Origin: Actinomycetes bacterium
GTDB taxonomy: Bacteria; Actinomycetota; Acidimicrobiia; Acidimicrobiales; CADCSY01
Assembly: GCA_025464025.1 (NCBI GenBank)
Contig: JAODBP010000004.1
Location: forward strand, 1-22,361
Direction of reading: 5' to 3'
Length of the DNA: 22,361 bases
A model generated the notes under the pieces. The model ran no database searches and was not told the DNA's origin. It saw nothing but the letters and a program-made list of their open reading frames with translations. Numbering within the stretch: the stretch's first letter is position 1; each line of letters opens with the position of its first letter. Positions 15,803 through 22,361 of this stretch are shown in pieces. The position numbers were made by a program, and so were the translations under genes.

Positions 15803-15835
15803 GTGGTCCAGGCTAGGACCACCCCACTGGACCAC
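15803..15835. promoter_or_regulatory. Probable MocR operator in divergent promoter
   Basis: GTGGTCCAG (15803-15811) and CTGGACCAC (15827-15835) are perfect 9-base inverted copies separated by 15 bases. A further GGACCAC lies between them (15816-15822), in direct orientation to the right arm with a 13-base period. Just downstream, GTGGT (15843-15847) and ACCAC (15855-15859) form a smaller dyad next to the regulator start. TauR-type MocR regulators are reported to bind CTGGAC-type direct repeats, so this cluster fits autoregulation and control of the AhpD-like gene. It starts one base upstream of that gene's ATG. Confidence 0.65.
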
Positions 15836-15861
15836 TTCGAGCGTGGTTTGCTGTACCACCG

Positions 15862-17196
15862 ATGGACCTCCTCCTCGACCTCTCCACGGCCCGGGGCCGT
15901 CGCCGCGGCATCGAGACCGCCCTCCGCGACGCCGTGCGGGGCGGCCGCCTGGTGCCCGGGGCGACCCTGCCGTCCACCCGGACCCTGGCCACCGACCTCG
16001 GCGTGGCCCGGGGCACCGTGGTGGCCGCCTACGCCCAGCTCGTGGGCGAGGGCTACCTGGCACCCGGCCCCGACGGCCACGTCGTCCGGAGTCGCTCGAT
16101 CACCGCCGGTCGGCCGGTGCCGTCGCCGGTCGAGCGTCCCCTCGTCGACCTGCACGCCGGCGAACCCGACCCGACGTCCTTCCCGATGGCGGCGTGGCTG
16201 GCGGCGCTGCGCCGCGCCGCCCGGGACGCCCCGCCCGATGCCCTGGCCTACGGCGACCAACGGGGGGCGCTCGCGCTGCGGGTGGCGCTGGCTGACTACC
16301 TGGGCCGGGCCCGCGGCGTCGTGGCCGACCCCGATCGGATCATCGTGTGCAGCGGCGCCGTCGACGGCCTCCGCCTCCTCGCCGAGGTGGTCGGCGGCCG
16401 GATCGGCATGGAGGACCCCGGTCTGTTCGTCCACCGCCGGGTCGTGGCCCAGACCGGCGCGACCGTCGTGCCGGTGCCGGTCGACGACCTGGGTGCCGAC
16501 CCCACCGGGCTGGCTGCGCGGGCCGCGGTGCTCACGCCGGCCCACCAGTTCCCACTCGGGATGGCGCTGGCGCCGGAGCGCCGCCTCGCCTTCGTCGACT
16601 GGGCCCGCCGGACCGGCGGCCTGGTCATCGAGGACGACTACGACGGCGAGCTCCGCTACGACCGTCAGCCGGTGGGCGCGATCCAGGGCCTCGACCCCGA
16701 TGCCGTGGCCTATGTCGGCACGGCGAGCAAGAGCTTGGGTCCCGGGCTGCGGCTGGCCTGGATGGTGCTGCCCGAGCACCTCGTCCGGCCGGTCGTCGAG
16801 CGCATCGGCGCGGCGACCACCGTGCCGACGCTCGACCAGCTCGCCCTGGCCGAGCTGCTCACCAGCCACCAGTACGAGCGGCACCTCCGTCGCCGCCGCC
16901 TCGCCAACCGCGACCGGCGTGACCAGCTGCTCGCCGCCCTCGGACCCGACGTCGAGGTCCGAGGCCTGGCCGCCGGGTTGTCCGCCCTCGTGGTCCTGCC
17001 CACCGCCGAGCACGAGGCCCGGGCCACGGCGCTGGCGGTCGAGCGCCGGGTGCGCCTGTTCGGGCTCGGTCCCAACTGGCACGGCGACCGCCGGCTGCAC
17101 GGGCTCCTGGTGGGCTACGGCCGGCCACCGGCGCACGATCTCCGGCGCTCGATCGAGGTGTTCACCGAGCTCCTGGGCGACGTGCTCGACGGCTGA
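15862..17196 (+). CDS. MocR/GabR-type GntR-family regulator with aminotransferase domain
   Basis: This 444-residue protein has an N-terminal GntR winged-helix (about 10-80; LPSTRTLATDLGVARGTVV, AYAQLVGEGYL). It is joined by a short linker to a fold-type I aminotransferase-like domain (about 95-440). The PLP features are intact: IEDDYDGELRYDRQP (257-270) with the DDYD motif, the Schiff-base Lys290 in GTASKSLGPGLRLAW, and AYGDQRGALALR (129-140). Such proteins use PLP or a PLP adduct as effector to switch DNA binding; examples are GabR, PdxR and TauR. ATG 15862 has no clear Shine-Dalgarno. The divergent AhpD-like gene and the repeat cluster between them are its probable targets. I cannot tell which MocR subgroup it belongs to. 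Confidence 0.93.
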   Translation: MDLLLDLSTARGRRRGIETALRDAVRGGRLVPGATLPSTRTLATDLGVARGTVVAAYAQLVGEGYLAPGPDGHVVRSRSITAGRPVPSPVERPLVDLHAGEPDPTSFPMAAWLAALRRAARDAPPDALAYGDQRGALALRVALADYLGRARGVVADPDRIIVCSGAVDGLRLLAEVVGGRIGMEDPGLFVHRRVVAQTGATVVPVPVDDLGADPTGLAARAAVLTPAHQFPLGMALAPERRLAFVDWARRTGGLVIEDDYDGELRYDRQPVGAIQGLDPDAVAYVGTASKSLGPGLRLAWMVLPEHLVRPVVERIGAATTVPTLDQLALAELLTSHQYERHLRRRRLANRDRRDQLLAALGPDVEVRGLAAGLSALVVLPTAEHEARATALAVERRVRLFGLGPNWHGDRRLHGLLVGYGRPPAHDLRRSIEVFTELLGDVLDG

Positions 17197-17288
17197 AGGC
17201 TCAGATCGCCGGGCCCACGTCCGACGAGGGCCTGGAGCCACGGTCGGGTCCTTTGCCGCGCTGGATGCGCTGAGACGAAGGAGCCCGT

Positions 17289-18200
17289 GTGCCCGACGAC
17301 GCCCCCGCCGACTTCCCGGCTGACGTCATCCCGATCCAGTACCACTTCAACATGCTGAGCGACGGCGCTCGGATGGACGGCTTCCACCGGGCGATCCAGC
17401 TCGCCGTGCAGCCGGGCATGCGGGTGGTCGACCTCGGTGGCGGGACCGGAGTGCTGTCGTGGTTCGCCGCCCAGCAGGGTGCCGAGCGGGTCTGGTGCGT
17501 CGAGAAGCTGCCCGAGATGGCGGCCGCGGCGCGGGCCGCGCTCGACGACAACGAGCACGGCGATCGGGTCACGGTCGTCAACGTCGACGCCAACGAGTTC
17601 CTCCCGCCGGAGCCGGTCGACGTGGTCATCTGCGAGATGCTCCACACCGGCCTCCTCCGGGAGAAGCAGCTCCACGTCATCGGCTCGTTCAAGCGCCGCT
17701 ACCTCAAGCGCTTCGGCGGCGACCTCCCGGCGTTCGTGCCCGAGGCGACGCTCCAGGCCGTGCAGCCGGTGCAGCAGGACTTCGAGTACTTCGGCTACCG
17801 GACGGCGACGCCGATCTTCCAGGACGCCCGCTGCGCCCAGCCCCGCACCATCGAGCTCGGCCCGCCGCTGCTCTTCCAGTCCTTCACCTACGACGCGCCG
17901 CTGCCCACCCGCTGCGCCATGCGCAAGCCCGTCGCCATCGAGACCGACGGCGTGTTCAACGCCCTGCGCATGGTGACCAAGAACGTGCTGGCCATCGACC
18001 CGACGAGCGGGCAGACGGCCGACTGGATCATGGGCTACCTCGTGGTGCCGCTGCCGTCGCCGATCCTCGTGCACGCCGGTGACGCCCCGAGCGTGGTGTT
18101 CGGCTACCAGCCGGGTGACGAGCTGTCGGCCTTCACCGACTCGCTCGACGCCAGCCTGCCGCGCCTCGACCTGCGCGACAGCGAGCTGGCCACGCGGTAG
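17289..18200 (+). CDS. PRMT-like SAM-dependent methyltransferase
   Basis: This 303-residue protein shows several hallmarks of type I protein arginine methyltransferases. YHFNMLSDGARMDGFHRAI (18-36) matches the N-terminal helix pattern (PRMT1: HEEMLKDEVRTLTYRNS). VVDLGGGTGVLSWFAAQQGA (46-65) is SAM motif I, with Glu72 as ribose-binding acid. ICEMLHTGLLREKQL has Glu116 and Glu125 nine residues apart, the spacing of the PRMT double-E loop. In the C-terminal part FVPEATL and TADWIMGYLVVPLPSPILV resemble the barrel entry and the THW loop, but with Asp245 for His. The start is GTG 17289 with AAGGAG (17278-17283) five bases upstream. Two genes follow closely. Substrate unknown; a small-molecule methyltransferase using a PRMT-like fold is the main alternative. 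Confidence 0.8.
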   Translation: MPDDAPADFPADVIPIQYHFNMLSDGARMDGFHRAIQLAVQPGMRVVDLGGGTGVLSWFAAQQGAERVWCVEKLPEMAAAARAALDDNEHGDRVTVVNVDANEFLPPEPVDVVICEMLHTGLLREKQLHVIGSFKRRYLKRFGGDLPAFVPEATLQAVQPVQQDFEYFGYRTATPIFQDARCAQPRTIELGPPLLFQSFTYDAPLPTRCAMRKPVAIETDGVFNALRMVTKNVLAIDPTSGQTADWIMGYLVVPLPSPILVHAGDAPSVVFGYQPGDELSAFTDSLDASLPRLDLRDSELATR

Positions 18201-18209
18201 CAAGGGCGG

Positions 18210-19094
18210 GTGGACCCCACCCGCGCCACGCAGCTGGCCCTCGGCTTCTGGCCGGCGCGCGCCTTCTCGGCGGCCGCCGAGGTGGGCGTGTTCGCCCTGC
18301 TGGAGGCCGAGGGACCGCTGCCGGGCGGCGTGCTGGCCGACCGGCTCGGCCTGCGGTCGCCGGCCGTGGTCGACCTGCTCGACGCCCTGGTGGCGCTGGG
18401 CGCCCTCGCCCGCGACGGCGACGCCTACCGGTCGCTGGTCGTCCCCGATGCCAGCGTGCTCGCCGCGGCCGACGGCGACGCGTTCCGGGCCTGGGCCGAG
18501 CTGCCCGCCGCCCTCCGGGGCGACCGGGCGTCGATGTTCGCCGGGCTGGGGCCCGAGGAGCTCGCCCGGTTCGCGGCCGCCATGGGCGAGGTCTCGGCGC
18601 CGGCCCACGCCGCCGTGGCCGAGCTCGTCGGGCCGGGGGAGCGGGTGTGCGACGTCGGTGGTGGCGACGGCCGGCTCGCCGCCGCGCTGGCCGAGCGGGG
18701 CGCCGTCGTGACCACGTTCGACCGGCTCGTCCCCGACGTGCCCGGGGTGACGGCGGTGGGCGGCGACTTCTTCGTCGACGAGCTGCCGCCGAGCGACACC
18801 GCCGTGCTGTGCCTGGTCCTCCTCGACTGGTCGACCGACGACAAGCGCCGACTCCTCGCCCGGGTGGCGGCGTCGACCGGGCGGGTCCTCGTCGTCGACC
18901 GGCTCGGCCAGCCCGACCGCCCGACGGGGGCCTTCGACCTGCTCCGCTCGCTCCACCTGCTGGTCACCGTCGGCGACGCCTTCCACTACACGTACGACGA
19001 CCTGGCCGGGTGGTTGGGCGAGGTCGGCCTGGTGGCCGGGCCGCCCCGCGAGGTCGGCGGTGGCCTCACCCTCGTCGAGGGTCGGGCAGGATGA
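18210..19094 (+). CDS. O-methyltransferase-like protein (dimerisation + class I MT domain)
   Basis: This 294-residue protein has the architecture of plant/fungal-type small-molecule O-methyltransferases. The N-terminal winged-helix dimerisation domain (about 5-80) includes FWPARAFSAAAEVGVFALLE and LADRLGLRSPAVVDLLDALV. The Rossmann-type SAM domain has VCDVGGGDGRLAAAL (146-160) as motif I. The stretch that normally reads LHDW, providing the catalytic His, reads VLCLVLLDWSTDDKRRLL here, with Leu in the His position. The protein may use another base, do different chemistry, or be inactive. GTG 18210 lies nine bases after the previous stop with AAGGG close upstream; its end overlaps the next gene as ATGA. 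It belongs to a three-gene unit with the PRMT-like protein and an alpha/beta hydrolase. Confidence 0.88.
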   Translation: MDPTRATQLALGFWPARAFSAAAEVGVFALLEAEGPLPGGVLADRLGLRSPAVVDLLDALVALGALARDGDAYRSLVVPDASVLAAADGDAFRAWAELPAALRGDRASMFAGLGPEELARFAAAMGEVSAPAHAAVAELVGPGERVCDVGGGDGRLAAALAERGAVVTTFDRLVPDVPGVTAVGGDFFVDELPPSDTAVLCLVLLDWSTDDKRRLLARVAASTGRVLVVDRLGQPDRPTGAFDLLRSLHLLVTVGDAFHYTYDDLAGWLGEVGLVAGPPREVGGGLTLVEGRAG

Positions 19095-19981
19095 CCGCCG
19101 TGCCCGAGACCACCGATCCCGTCCGCCTGCACTTCGAGGGCGTCGGTGGCCTTCCGCTGGCCGCCGACCGGCGCGGGCACCCGGAAGCGCCGGCGGTCGT
19201 GTTCCTCCACGGTGGCGGGCAGACCCGCTACTCGTGGGGCGGCACCGCCGGTGAGGTGGCGGCGAAGGGGTGGCAGGCGATCACGCTCGACGCCCGGGGG
19301 CACGGCGAGTCGGGCTGGTCCGAGGCGGGCGACTACCGCCTGAGCAGCTTCGCCACCGACGTGCAGCGGGTGCTGGAGCAGCTGCCCGACGGACCGATCC
19401 TCGTGGGTGCCTCGCTGGGTGGCCTGACGTCGATCCTGCTGGCCGGCGAGCTCGAGCCCGGGATCGCCCGCGGGGTCGTGCTCGTCGACATCATCCCGGA
19501 GATGGAGCAGGCCGGGGCCGACCGGATCCAGGCGTTCATGGCCGAGCACGCGGCGTCGGGCTTCGCCACCCTCGACGAGGTGGCCGACGCCATCGCCGCC
19601 TACAACCCGCACCGACCCCGGCCGACCGACCTGTCGGGCCTGCAGAAGAACCTCCGCGAGCGCGACGGTCGCTGGTACTGGCACTGGGACCCGAAGTTCA
19701 TCGGCGGGGTGGCCGACCTCCCGCCGACCGAGATCAACGACCCGGTGCGGCTCAACGCCGCCGTGGGCCGGATGGTCGACGGCGGCGTGCCGGTGATGCT
19801 GGTGCGGGGCCGGGTGAGCGACCTGGTCAGCGAGGAGAAGGCGGCGTCGTTCCTCGAGCGGTTCCCGTCCGTGGAGTTCGTCGACGTCTCGGGCGCCGGG
19901 CACATGGTCGCCGGCGATCGCAACGACGCCTTCTCGGCGGCCGTGCTCGACTTCCTCGAGCGGCACCAGCCGCTGGGCTAG
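19091..19981 (+). CDS. Alpha/beta hydrolase
   Basis: This 296-residue alpha/beta-hydrolase fold enzyme has oxyanion-hole segment VVFLHGGGQTRYSW (36-49), DARGHGESGW, nucleophile elbow VGASLGGL (Ser108), a likely catalytic acid Asp244 in VRGRVSDLV and His271 in SGAGHMVAG. A helical cap covers about 135-215. The Ser nucleophile points to an esterase, lactonase or C-C hydrolase rather than a haloalkane dehalogenase or epoxide hydrolase, which use Asp. ATG 19091 overlaps the O-methyltransferase stop as ATGA, so the two are translationally coupled. GTG 19100 is an alternative start. Its stop overlaps the stop of the convergent DinB gene by two bases. Substrate unknown. Confidence 0.92.
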   Translation: MTAVPETTDPVRLHFEGVGGLPLAADRRGHPEAPAVVFLHGGGQTRYSWGGTAGEVAAKGWQAITLDARGHGESGWSEAGDYRLSSFATDVQRVLEQLPDGPILVGASLGGLTSILLAGELEPGIARGVVLVDIIPEMEQAGADRIQAFMAEHAASGFATLDEVADAIAAYNPHRPRPTDLSGLQKNLRERDGRWYWHWDPKFIGGVADLPPTEINDPVRLNAAVGRMVDGGVPVMLVRGRVSDLVSEEKAASFLERFPSVEFVDVSGAGHMVAGDRNDAFSAAVLDFLERHQPLG

Positions 19982-20448
19982 TCGCCGGTGGCGCCGTCGG
20001 TCAGCTCCCGCAGGATGTCGAGGTGGCCGACGTGGCGGGCGGTCTCCTCGATCATGTGGAGGAGGATCCACCGGTGGCTCATGGTGCCGAGCTCGTGGTG
20101 GGTGACGAGCACCGGGGCGTCGAGGGTCGTCGCCTTCGACGCGTCCCGGGAGCGCTCGCACTCCGCCTCGTAGGCGGCGACGACCGAGGCGACCGTGTCG
20201 TCCGGCGTGAGGACGAACGAGGCGTCGGCGTCGTTGTCGCTGCGGGGGTCGCCGAGCAGGTGGTGGGCGAACCAGCGCTCCTCGACGAACGTGAGGTGCT
20301 TCACCAGCCCGAGCAGGGTCATCCCGGTGGGCGTGGTCGTGCGGGCGGCGTCGGCCTCGTCGAGCCCGGCGAGCTTGCGGACGACGATGCCGCGCTGCTC
20401 GTCGAGGAAGAAGGTGAGGAGCTCGCGCTCCTCGCCTTCGCCGCTCAC
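19978..20448 (-). CDS. DinB/DUF664-family (mycothiol-transferase-like) protein
   Basis: This 156-residue four-helix-bundle protein of the DinB superfamily has TPTGMTLLGLVKHLTFVEERW with His51 and, in the last helix, MIEETARHVGHLDILRE with His139 and His142. Together these give the His positions expected for metal binding. DUF664-type members in Actinomycetota are mostly considered thiol-dependent S-transferases using mycothiol; the substrate here is unknown. The start is GTG 20448, which overlaps the stop of the upstream hydrolase gene as GTGA; the frame is open further upstream only as a shadow of that gene. Its 3' end overlaps the convergent alpha/beta-hydrolase gene, so neither transcript has room for a separate terminator. 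Confidence 0.9.
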   Translation of the reverse strand: MSGEGEERELLTFFLDEQRGIVVRKLAGLDEADAARTTTPTGMTLLGLVKHLTFVEERWFAHHLLGDPRSDNDADASFVLTPDDTVASVVAAYEAECERSRDASKATTLDAPVLVTHHELGTMSHRWILLHMIEETARHVGHLDILRELTDGATGD

Positions 20449-21098
20449 CCGGTCACGTCGGCCCGGTAGCGCTCCAGGCGGGCGACCAGCTCGTCGGGGT
20501 GGGCGAGCGCCGGGAGGTGGCCGCCGTCCATCTCGTCGGGGGTGATGCCGAGCCGCTCCTGCACAACCCGTCGTTGGAAGTCGGCGGGGAAGAGGCGGTC
20601 GTCCTTCATGAGCAGGAAGCGTGTCGGCACGTCGGGCCAGGCCGCCAGCGGGAAGGCGGAGACCCACGAGGCCTGGGACTGGCCGATGGGTGGGCGGGCG
20701 AAGGCGGCGGCCGTCACGTCGGCCGGGACGTCGTGGAAGAACATGTCCTCGACCTCGAGCTGGGGGTCGACGTGGCCGGTGGCGTCCCACCACTCGCTGG
20801 GGGACTCGCCTGGCGCCGGCGTCATGGCGGCCACGAGCACCAGGAGGTCGACCGGGACCCGGTCGCACACGATCGGCGCGGTGAAGCCGCCCAGCGACTG
20901 GGCCACCACGACCAGGTCGCCCCGCCCGCCGATGGCGTCGATCACGACGTCGGCGTACTGGGGGAGCCCGGCCGACTCGTCCTCCGTCGGCAGGTCGACG
21001 GCGACGACGTCGTGGCCGAGCGCCTCGAGGCGGGGCGTCACGAGGTGCCAGTACCAGGAGTCGGACCCGGCGCCGGGGAGCAGCACGTAGGTGGCCAT
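20445..21098 (-). CDS. Alpha/beta hydrolase (AB_hydrolase_6-like)
   Basis: This compact 217-residue alpha/beta hydrolase begins directly with the first core strand, MATYVLLPGAGSDSWYWH. The nucleophile elbow is VVAQSLGGF (Ser68), the acid is probably Asp166 or Asp167 in LLMKDDRLFP, and His194 lies in MDGGHLPAL. The pattern and short cap resemble the salicylate-esterase/methylesterase-like subgroup. No signal peptide is present, so it is cytoplasmic. ATG 21098 has GGAG shortly upstream. It is coupled by a GTGA overlap to the DUF664/DinB gene, suggesting a two-gene operon, perhaps for detoxifying an electrophilic ester or related compound (inference). Confidence 0.91.
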   Translation of the reverse strand: MATYVLLPGAGSDSWYWHLVTPRLEALGHDVVAVDLPTEDESAGLPQYADVVIDAIGGRGDLVVVAQSLGGFTAPIVCDRVPVDLLVLVAAMTPAPGESPSEWWDATGHVDPQLEVEDMFFHDVPADVTAAAFARPPIGQSQASWVSAFPLAAWPDVPTRFLLMKDDRLFPADFQRRVVQERLGITPDEMDGGHLPALAHPDELVARLERYRADVTG

Positions 21099-21142
21099 GG
21101 GAGCTCCGACGCTACGGGGGCGTGGGATTCATCGGTGCCGGC

Positions 21143-22006
21143 TCACCCCAGGAGTCGGTCGAGCCCGAGGCCGCTGATGAAGAGGCGCTCCTTGCGGTCG
21201 CCGAGGAGCCGGGCCGTCCAGTCGGTGGCGCCGCCGTCGGCGAGCTCCCGTCGCTGCCCGGCGACCACGCCCTGCACCTTGAAGCAGACGTCGCGGTAGT
21301 AGCCCCGACCCGACGTCCGGCTGGGGTCGTCCCGGACGGTCGCGCCACGGACGGTGGGAGTGAGGCCGACGCCGAGATCGGTGATGGCGACCTCGAGGTC
21401 GGTCGCTCCGCCGGCGGTGGCGAGGTCGACGATGGCCTGGACGTGCTCGGTGAGGGCGGCGGCCTCGAACCGGTGCTGGCCGCTCGTCCGGCCCGCCGTG
21501 ACGAGTCCGCACAACCCGAAGTGCGCCGTGCCCTCGCCCTGCTGGGCGCGGACGACGCGCTGGATGGCGGCCAGGCGGAGGGCGCCAGAACGCTGACCGG
21601 CGCGCCGTCGGGCGGCCTCGATGGCGAGGGCGTTCGTGGGGTCGGCGGCGACGTCGGTCCGGCGCACGGTGGTGACGACCTTGTGCTGGCTCACGGTGGC
21701 CAGCGTCGAGTGGGTCCCGAGCGGGCTCAGTGGCGAGAGCACGACGGCTTCGAACGCGGTCGGAAGGGCGGCGAGCACGCGGACCTCGAGGTCGTGGAGG
21801 GCGCGGCCGTCGATCGAGGCCGGCTGCACGAACCGGTCGGTGGTTGCCTGGCGGAGCACGTCGGCGGGTGCGAGGTCGCCGGCCCGGCGTTCGGTGACGG
21901 CCAGGAGCAGGGTCGTGAGGTCGGCTCCGGGCAGTCGGGCGAGCACGTCGACGAGGTCGTCGACACCCGAGGTGGCGACGACGCGACGGAGGGCGTCGGA
22001 GCGCAT
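21143..22006 (-). CDS. Uncharacterised conserved protein, possibly aaRS-like
   Basis: This 287-residue soluble protein has no function I can name. The centre has SPLSPLGTHSTLATVSQHKV (91-110) followed by TTVRRTDVAADPTNALAIE (112-130), then AHFGLCGLVTAGRTSGQHRF (161-180). The last loosely recalls motif 2 of class II aminoacyl-tRNA synthetase-like folds such as HisZ, and I have seen similar SPLGT/DPTN-bearing proteins labelled hypothetical. This is a weak fold guess. The C-terminal third has VAITDLGVGLTPTVRG and ends LFISGLGLDRLLG. ATG 22006 is chosen because sequence upstream in the frame is low complexity and antisense to the divergent gene; no strong ribosome binding site is visible. It appears monocistronic. 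Confidence 0.75.
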   Translation of the reverse strand: MRSDALRRVVATSGVDDLVDVLARLPGADLTTLLLAVTERRAGDLAPADVLRQATTDRFVQPASIDGRALHDLEVRVLAALPTAFEAVVLSPLSPLGTHSTLATVSQHKVVTTVRRTDVAADPTNALAIEAARRRAGQRSGALRLAAIQRVVRAQQGEGTAHFGLCGLVTAGRTSGQHRFEAAALTEHVQAIVDLATAGGATDLEVAITDLGVGLTPTVRGATVRDDPSRTSGRGYYRDVCFKVQGVVAGQRRELADGGATDWTARLLGDRKERLFISGLGLDRLLG

Positions 22007-22093
22007 GCGCCATGGTGCCCGGGGCGCCGGAGGGTTGCCCGGGAGTTCCCTTTGTCCGGATTCACTGTCACACCCCCTCGTCATGATGGAGGT
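22007..22093. promoter_or_regulatory. Divergent intergenic gap
   Basis: This 87-base gap separates two divergent gene starts and must hold promoters for both. The only suggestive element is CATGAT near 22082, a possible -10-like sequence, with no convincing -35 partner. I see no dyad or terminator in it. Confidence 0.3.
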
Positions 22094-22361
22094 GTGGAGT
22101 TGCTGGCGGCAGCGGTGGAGGAGCTGGTCGGGATGGACCCGTCCGCGCTGGCCGATGGCGAGTCGATCGTGGAGCTGGATCGGCGGATCTCGCAGCTCCA
22201 AGCCGTGCGTGCCGGCGCGGCGGGTGCGTGGGACGCGAAGAAGGAGTGGGCGGGGTCGGGTGCCAAGTCGGGTGCCGCGTTGCTGGCCCGGCGGTGCCGG
22301 CGGCCGTTGGCGGAGACGCACCGTTGGATCCGGTTGGGTCGTGAGCTGCGCACCATGCCGG
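22094..22361 (+). CDS. DUF222-type protein, N-terminal part (3' truncated by window end)
   Basis: Eighty-nine complete codons are visible and the frame is still open at the window end. The residues (VELLAAAVEELVGMDPSALA, then SIVELDRRISQLQAVRAGAA, then SGAALLARRCRRPLAETHRW) match the N-terminal helical region of DUF222/13E12-repeat proteins. In Actinomycetota these usually continue into a C-terminal HNH endonuclease domain, which would lie outside the window. Start choice is open: GTG 22094 is the longest form, but GGAGG at 22088-22092 is too close to it and is ideally spaced (7 bases) for TTG 22100. The gene is divergent from the uncharacterised gene on the minus strand. Such genes occur in many copies per genome and may be of mobile origin. 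Confidence 0.8.
   Translation, partial: MELLAAAVEELVGMDPSALADGESIVELDRRISQLQAVRAGAAGAWDAKKEWAGSGAKSGAALLARRCRRPLAETHRWIRLGRELRTMP

Noticed and set aside
17197..17288. Promoter for the PRMT-like gene with a TTGCCG -35 candidate
   Set aside because: No plausible -10 hexamer occurs at 16-19 bases from it; only the Shine-Dalgarno is convincing.
14720..17323. An 867-codon plus-strand frame spanning several genes
   Set aside because: It crosses the SCO6745, AhpD-like and MocR genes in a shifted frame and has no domain-like sequence.
1..22361. CRISPR, transposon, prophage, toxin-antitoxin or restriction system
   Set aside because: No repeat arrays, transposase or integrase motifs, terminal repeats or paired toxin-like small genes were seen; composition looks even across the window.

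Overview
The window is very GC-rich, gene-dense bacterial chromosome. GTG and TTG starts are common, and many neighbouring genes overlap by 1 to 7 bases. The gene families point to Actinomycetota and most likely class Acidimicrobiia: a fused LivH-LivM permease, a FAS1-like/MaoC dehydratase pair, a double-domain CaiB/BaiF CoA transferase, an SCO6745-family protein, a mycothiol-type DinB protein and a DUF222 protein. The lineage is inferred from family content only. I see no rRNA, tRNA, CRISPR array, insertion sequence or phage gene, and no gene-free stretch longer than about 150 bases.

Layout. (1) 1-6828, plus strand: a branched-chain amino-acid (Liv-type) ABC transporter operon. It holds a substrate-binding protein cut by the window start, a fused LivHM permease, LivF, an exported membrane-anchored protein of unknown function, a two-TM protein and an MFS transporter. 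No LivG is present in the visible part. (2) 11069-6841, minus strand: a secreted crystallin-like small protein, an ECF sigma factor, a translationally coupled single-TM protein, two paralogous LuxR-HTH proteins whose receiver-like domains lack the usual phospho-acceptor Asp, and a DUF1214 protein. This is the most system-like locus in the window. (3) 11212-12056, plus: a HadA/HadB-like dehydratase pair. It is convergent with an 800-residue tandem CoA transferase (14466-12064, minus). Together these suggest acyl-CoA metabolism.

(4) 14508-15326, plus: an SCO6745-family protein. (5) 15802-15335 minus and 15862-17196 plus: an AhpD/CMD-like protein divergent from a MocR-type PLP-dependent regulator. 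The 59-base gap between them carries an inverted repeat and repeated GGACCA half-sites that look like the MocR operator. (6) 17289-19981, plus: a methyltransferase with several protein-arginine-methyltransferase (PRMT) hallmarks, an O-methyltransferase lacking the usual catalytic His, and an alpha/beta hydrolase, tightly packed. (7) 21098-19978, minus: an alpha/beta hydrolase coupled to a DUF664/DinB protein. (8) 22006-21143, minus: an uncharacterised conserved protein, divergent from a DUF222-type gene cut by the window end.

The best candidates for something undescribed are the ECF sigma / TM protein / twin pseudo-receiver regulator locus and the bacterial PRMT-like operon.
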